From: Calcarisporiella thermophila CBS 279.70
Taxonomy: Eukaryota; Calcarisporiellomycota
Direction: 5' to 3'
Assembly (NCBI RefSeq): GCF_041956535.1
Contig: NW_027192216.1
Span: 393,073-455,228 of the forward strand
Length of the DNA: 62,156 bases
Shown here: in pieces, positions 57,159 through 62,156 of the stretch
How the letters are laid out: every line of letters begins with the position of its first letter
Numbering within the stretch: position 1 is the first letter of the stretch
The notes under the pieces: generated by a model
What the model was told of the DNA's origin: nothing
The model's input: the letters and a program-made list of their open reading frames with translations, nothing else
The model's database searches: none
Program-made: the position numbers and the translations under genes

Positions 57159-58774
57159 CTATATCCAACTGGGTTGGGTCACGTTAAGTCGCGAATACTT
57201 ACTGCAAATGAAGAATCGTATTAGTTTCTGCAAAAATCCTCTGTTCGGCCGTTTGAACTCCTTATGGAAATGGCCCTTTTGATATTCAATTGGGCGAGGA
57301 GGTCGTGACCCCGGTTGTGAATAATGTGCTCGGACACGCTGCTGACCCTATTGATAATGAACAGAGACAAGTTGGGACGATGGCGTTGGCTAGAATAAAT
57401 GGATAAGAGATGTCCCAGTCTCCGGAGAACTTACCTCCCATCTCCTGCCGTTATAAATCTCTCGCTTATCTTCCTTTATGCAATACCAATCGTATACCCC
57501 GTCCTCTACCACACCTGCTCGAGCCGCCGCTTTGGACAATAAGTCCCGCAAAAAATCATAGTCGGGTGTTTCTTCAAAGCCAAGCTTCCGCACATAGCTC
57601 ATATATACTGCAAATTCTTCTAGAGTGATGAAGTTGAGTGGAAAACAGGTTAGTCGGAAGCGAAGTGAAGGAGGGTACTCCGAGATGAGAGATGGTATTT
57701 CAAACCTGGGAATCCCGCACAAAGCTCCTTGATTGGGGTTAGCTGCTTGCGCTCCCCGATTTTCTCGTACTTTTGCTTGTTTGTTTGCGCTTTGAGACCC
57801 TGCCATGGAAGTGACCCTCTAAGGAAATACATAAAGACATGGCCTAGCGACTCCAAATCATCTCGCCGGGATTGTTCTAGCGTGATTACAAAGGGATATA
57901 AGTATCGTCTCGAAGGGGGGAGGGTAAAAATGTTCGTCACTCACCTCGTCCTAGATGCATGTTGATGCTCATATACCGAGCCGTGCCACTCAGGCTCTTC
58001 TTTTCTCGATATGGGATGTGTTGATGTGTGCGGGGATCGCGATAGTGTTTCGCCATCCCAAAATCCACAATAAAAACCGTATCACTGTACTTGCCCGGCC
58101 GTCCAACTAGAAAATTGTCCGGCTTGATATCTCGGTAAATGAGGTTTTTCTCGTGGATGGTTTGTAGCCGGGTGATCATTTGCTTCCCGAGCATCACCAC
58201 CGTCTTGACGCTGAACTTGCGGCCACAGGCGTCAAAAAGATCTTCAAGACTGGGTCCCAGGAGATCTTCTACCAAAATGTTATTCAATCCCTCTTGGCCA
58301 AAATAATATACATTGGGGATTCCAACTACAATGAGAAAGGCGTGAAGAGAGTGTAAGAAAATGACCTAGTATACAAAAAAACTACGGAGAATGCGTACTG
58401 CAGCCAGCAAGGATTTTATATGCGCGGTATTCAGAGTGTAGCTGTGGGACTTCACACTTTCTCGGCTCTAGCTTAATGGCTACGGGTTGATTGTTGAGGA
58501 GATTCACACCTATAGAGTAGGAGTGCATACAAAGGTTGAGATTTAATATGCTCACTCAAGGATATGGAGAGGAAGAGCAACCACACTGGGAGAGTGTATG
58601 AAGATATTTCAGAGATTGCTTACCATCATAGATTATACCAAATGATCCCTCTCCTACTTTTTTGTTCATCTTGTAGTGAACACCCACAACATTATTGGAC
58701 AAAGGGAATGCAAGTGATGAATGATAAGACGGATGGTTTGAATAGGGATGATGATGAGGATGGTGATGCGCCAT
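57159..58774 (-). CDS. Casein kinase 1 family serine/threonine kinase
   Basis: A 395-residue kinase in six exons, 58774-58624, 58509-58399, 58325-57945, 57876-57706, 57619-57435 and 57347-57159, in phase; the last exon is the least certain. The N-terminus is His/Ser/Pro-rich. CK1 marks are [63 protein letters not shown] and the CK1-specific [17 protein letters not shown], followed by [20 protein letters not shown] and [18 protein letters not shown]. The kinase core resembles the Yck/CK1-gamma branch, which is membrane-tied by C-terminal lipidation. Here the predicted tail is basic and ends near FFICSK, with one Cys but no CC pair, so membrane attachment is uncertain. CK1 enzymes of this branch act in nutrient sensing and endocytosis. 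Confidence 0.93.
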
Positions 58775-59264
58775 AAGCAGCTGATATCGGATATTGTATA
58801 GGTAAAAAGAGAATCGTCGTGGGATAATGAGGGTAGTTAAAGCATGGATCAATAGAGTTTAATAGGAGGAACGAGTAAAGCACGTTCTAAAGTCGGAAAA
58901 AGCAAGTTGAAACCAACAGACAAAAAACCGTTTTAGTTCCTGGGAATCCTCACCTGAAATTCTGTCTGAAAGCTCTCTTAACCACCCACCGTGTTCAACC
59001 TAGTGCTTGCCTGCAATCGAGGGCCATCTAATTTTCTTTTCTAACAAGAAAACGAGTAACTGCTCATAACCAAAGACACTAAATAAGTCGAGGCCACATA
59101 CCACAAACGAACATTAAGGGAAACAAATGGGTGGGATTTCGAGAAAAACAGGAAAAATGCCCCGTTTTATTAAAAAAAAAAAAAAGATAACTTTAAGAAA
59201 AATTTAGGGTAAAAAAAGATGAACCACGACAAAAAACTTTTACTAGGCAATAGAGCAGTGCAAA
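58775..59264. other. Intergenic, CK1 / NTF2
   Basis: About 490 bp upstream of CK1 and downstream of NTF2. A-rich runs at 59168-59185 fit the NTF2 3' side. No gene seen. Confidence 0.4.
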
Positions 59265-59788
59265 TTAACCATAAATCAATCGGAAAATGTCGTTATAGAC
59301 AAAGTAAGAGCCACCCTCAGAGATGAGCTGGAAAGTCTGAGAGAACTGCTGGGGGTTCTGCTCCTCATCGATGAGCAGCTGGCCGGATACGGTGACAAGC
59401 AACGCATTCATCTGGGGATTGGCAGGCTGTGCATCAACTGTGGAAATACGATGGGCTACCTTTTGAAAAGGGAGATTCTAATTGGCAAAGCGACAAAAGA
59501 ACATAAGTGACGTGAGGCGAATATGTGCGATTTGCTAATCTCACCAGGAGTTTTTCCATGATGTTAGCCTGCCCTTGGAACTGAGCACCCTCAAATGTAA
59601 GCATGGACACATCTTTCTATAAGTCAGCGATAAAAATGGTAAATTATCCTATTAGTATCGAGTGATTGAAAATGGAAATGAAATAAAAAGTAACACACGT
59701 AAAGTCCGCGCAATTGTTCGCGATTTGAATCAAAACTTTGGTAGTAAAAATCCGTGAAGGATTTTGCAACCGCATTAATATCCGTCAT
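59265..59788 (-). CDS. NTF2: Nuclear transport factor 2
   Basis: A 124-residue protein in three exons, 59788-59699, 59616-59545 and 59477-59265, phase 0 throughout. NTF2 carries Ran-GDP into the nucleus and binds FxFG nucleoporins. It spans the complete fold: MTDINAVAKSFTDFYYQSFD, LYKDVSMLTFEG, FQGQANIMEKLLNLPF, VDAQPANPQMNALLVTVSGQ, FSQTFQLI and the end FVYNDIFRLIYG. Length matches yeast (125). It is divergent from the SABATH gene with a 212-bp gap. Confidence 0.97.
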
Positions 59789-60000
59789 TATGATAGAATG
59801 TCCTGCGTGATGGTGTAGTTTCAAGTGTTGGAAATCAAAAAAAAAAAGTTTCTTTAGCCTTCTCACGAATAGGTAAACACCTTTGGAGCAGGGTAGGTAC
59901 TGCGCCACTTCTTGTTCCCTCTCTCTCTTTAACGCCTCCGCGCATTTATTCTTGTCCTTGCGCGTTTTCTGTCGGAAACTTCTCAGTCTATAATTCCAAC
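59789..60000. promoter_or_regulatory. Divergent promoter region, NTF2 / SABATH
   Basis: 212 bp between opposite start codons, with an A10 run near 59838-59847. A pyrimidine-rich stretch (59912-59935) precedes the SABATH ATG. Confidence 0.4.
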
Positions 60001-61404
60001 ATGAATCCTCAAATGGCGAACATGTCCCTCCACGACCAAGAGCGCGCACCTAGGAATCTTCCCGGCCAAGAGTACGTAGGCCAGATGCAACGGCGGACAA
60101 TGCAATGCTTCGTGCCTATATTAAGCAAAGCCGGTAATTCACTTTTTTGGAGAGTGGATGGGTTTATAGCCTGATTTATAGGATTTGCGAGTAGCCAAAG
60201 AAGTACCTTTGCACACTGCTGCCCAGGTGCCATATGTTGTGGTTGACTATGGATGTAATGGAGGTTTCCACAGGTAAATTTATTATATAGTATTTTATTT
60301 CCCGTCTCTTACCAATTTGCTGCCGCATCATAATCAGTATGCCACCGGTAGCTGCCGTAGTGCGTGCTATTGAGAACCGCTCCACGAATACTCTTCCTAA
60401 TTTTATGGTTTACCATGCTGATCTCCCCATGAACGAGTTTGGACCTCTCTTTGGTACTTTGCACAGCCCCGCCGTCAGCTATATGTTCGAACTTCGGCCC
60501 CACTCCCAGCAACAACAACATCCACATCAGCAACAACATCCCGAACCCCCAGCTATCAAGAAAAACATTTTTCCTGCTGCTATTGGTCGCTCCCTTTTTG
60601 AGCCGTGCCTGCCGCCACTTTCTGTCGACTATGGTTTTTGCCTCCTTCTGCTGGCGATGGTTCACAACCCGCCACCTCTCGAACGTGCTCTTGTTGTTCA
60701 TTCCCCGCTGGCCTCTTCGCAAGAACGCAACGCGTGGAGAGCGGCGGCACGCAAAGAACTAGTGGACTTTTTGAATGCGCGAGCGGACGAATTTCGTGCT
60801 GGTGGCCAACTGATCCTCTCCGTTGGGGCTGAGGGTGGAGAACGTGGCGAAAGCGTCATGCTGCGGATGGAGGAGGCTGTCTTGGAGTTAGTTGAGAGCG
60901 GCAAGATCCCAAATCATGTAAAACATCAGATGGTCGTACCCGGTTACTCACGGTCAGAGGCTGAGGTGCGAGAGGCAGTGGATGCCGTGGGTAAATTCAG
61001 AATTCGCGAAATCAAAAGCGATGCGGTGGTGCATCCTGCTTGGGAAGGTAATCTATTGTCCTTTGCTTGTTCCTTTTTTTTTATTCCTTTTTTATCCAAT
61101 ATTCACGAGGGCTTAGTTTTATTTATCCATTGCTTATTTTTCAATAGCGTTCCAACAAAATAGCATTAGTGCCAAAGAATACGTTGAGGTTCTTGTGGAA
61201 TATGCAAGGCCCATGATAACGAATGCTCTTGTACATGGGATGATGCAGGCGGGCGTGATGGGGCCGATGATGATGCACCCTTCTGCCCAGATAATGATTC
61301 AGCAACTCACCGATGAGATCATGGGTAAGGCGCGCGCGAAACTCGAACGCGATCCTAAACCATTTACTAGTCGTTTGCTTCTTGTATGGTTGGAAAGAAT
61401 TTAA
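60001..61404 (+). CDS. SABATH-type SAM-dependent carboxyl methyltransferase
   Basis: About 390 residues in four exons: 60001-60133, then from about 60192 or 60201 to 60273, 60338-61047 and 61148-61404. The family methylates carboxyl groups of small acids (salicylate, jasmonate, benzoate and others) with S-adenosylmethionine. Visible marks in family order are YVGQMQRRTMQ near the N-terminus, the SAM-binding block PYVVVDYGCNGG, FMVYHADLPMNEFGPLF (plant form LNDLPGNDFN), FPAAIGRSLFEPCLPPLSVD where plants have the YGRLF-to-HSSYSLHWL active-site stretch, LVDFLNARADEFRAGGQLIL, and KIPNHVKHQMVVPGYSRSE. The aromatic WL dyad of plant substrate pockets is not kept, so the substrate is likely different. 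The first intron acceptor is uncertain: the obvious TAG at 60181 breaks the frame, while AG at 60191 or 60200 keeps it. Confidence 0.82.
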
Positions 61405-61986
61405 ACAACCTCTCTCCCTATTAGCATCCTTTTTTCACCTATATATAAATATATATAATCCCCCTTTCCCGCTCTCTTATGCTCTCCTACCCCTTTTTAT
61501 TTTACTTTATCCCCTATATACAATTACTATATCCTTTACTATCTATATCATCTTACTACATACAAATACATATATATATCCCAATCCTGTTTATCTTCTC
61601 TTGGAGTTTCTGGCTATATTTTAAATCCGGACATCTTATAAATGATTTATATATCTGTTTATATTTGGAAGCACCCAGTGCTATCAATAGAGTATAACTA
61701 GAAAGAAGTTAAAATTTCCGCTTCTTTTATCCTCAGTAGTTTTGAATACATGTCGGGGTCTCGGGCAAATATGAAATGAGCTGGTATAGTGTTGAATGGA
61801 ATGAATGAGTTAATTTGGTTGTATCAAAGATATAGAGCATATTTCTTGTCGCATATTGAGGATGCAAATAACAAGTAGAATTAGCATCGGGTGCAAAAAA
61901 AAACACATCATATACCAACTGGGCCACGTAATTTGAAAGGAAAAAAATTCAATTGTGGATAAAAAATTATTGTACTAAGAAAAAAT
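61405..61986. other. 3' flank of SABATH gene, AT-rich
   Basis: About 580 bp of AT-rich sequence with pyrimidine and TA-rich blocks. It holds no recognisable gene. T6 on the minus strand at 61980-61985 terminates the tRNA that follows. Confidence 0.5.
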
Positions 61987-62068
61987 CGTCGCCTGCAGGA
62001 TTCGAACCTGCGCGTCCAAAGGACAATGCCTTAGCAGGGCACCGCGTTAACCACTCCGCCAAAGCGAC
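61987..62068 (-). tRNA. tRNA-Ser (anticodon GCU), second copy
   Basis: The reverse complement is base-for-base identical to the tRNA at 177-258, including the variable arm and discriminator G. The minus-strand terminator T6 follows at once. Flanking sequences of the two copies are not alike. Confidence 0.97.
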
Positions 62069-62156
62069 TCTCCGGCAAACTCATCTAAAATTGGGATAAT
62101 AGGTTATGAATTCTAAGCCACAAATTTTTAACACAATTCTATAACAGGGGGGAAAA

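Noticed and set aside
60134-60181. SABATH intron ending at the obvious TAG at 60181
   Set aside because: It gives an early stop after joining. Acceptors at 60191 or 60200 keep the conserved SAM-binding frame.
1-62156. Transposons, viral insertions, CRISPR arrays or an operon-like cluster
   Set aside because: I saw no reverse transcriptase, integrase or transposase motifs, long terminal repeats, regularly spaced repeats or polycistronic spacing.

Overview
The window is nuclear eukaryotic DNA with about 21 protein genes. Most are split by short GT-AG introns, mostly 55-130 nt, and the reading phase fits across nearly every junction I checked. The COX5b/Cox4-type oxidase subunit, the Atp18-type ATP synthase subunit and the SHQ1, Csn12/PCID2, PKA and CK1 proteins look fungal or opisthokont. 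SZT2, a BRWD/PHIP protein and COA8 are absent from the common yeasts, so an early-diverging fungus or close holomycotan relative is my best guess. No phylogeny was run.

Layout. A tRNA-Ser(GCU) opens the window and an identical copy in inverse orientation closes it. Between them, in order: an unassigned alpha-helical protein (-), an SZT2/KICSTOR giant (+), an MFS transporter (-), a 4.2 kb gene-poor stretch, a PKA catalytic subunit (+), a PCID2/Csn12 PCI protein (-), SHQ1 (+), a tail-anchored Pex26-like protein (-), COX5b (+), a divergent G-alpha (-), a BRWD/PHIP WD40-bromodomain protein (+), an F-box/LRR protein (-), a possible spliced non-coding RNA (+), a UBC7-type E2 (-), Atp18 (-), COA8 (+), a membrane-anchored expansin-like protein (-), NOP2 (-), a triple-KH protein (-), mitochondrial EF-G2 (-), a casein kinase 1 (-), NTF2 (-) and a SABATH-type methyltransferase (+).

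Organisation. The first eleven protein genes alternate strictly in strand, giving short shared upstream regions (about 155-465 bp for most pairs, about 1 kb for G-alpha/BRWD) and convergent 3' ends. One divergent pair, Atp18 and COA8, serves the same process, mitochondrial oxidative phosphorylation. GC content is visibly higher from about 12 to 25 kb than elsewhere.

Functional themes are nutrient and cAMP signalling (SZT2, PKA, G-alpha, CK1), RNA biology (PCID2, SHQ1, NOP2, KH protein), mitochondrial function (COX5b, Atp18, COA8, EF-G2), ubiquitin (F-box, E2), and accessory functions (expansin-like, SABATH, MFS). I see no transposon, CRISPR, viral insertion or prokaryote-style operon. The features most worth follow-up are the near full-length SZT2, the G-alpha that lacks both catalytic GTPase residues, the membrane-tethered expansin-like protein, the SABATH gene, and the strict strand alternation.
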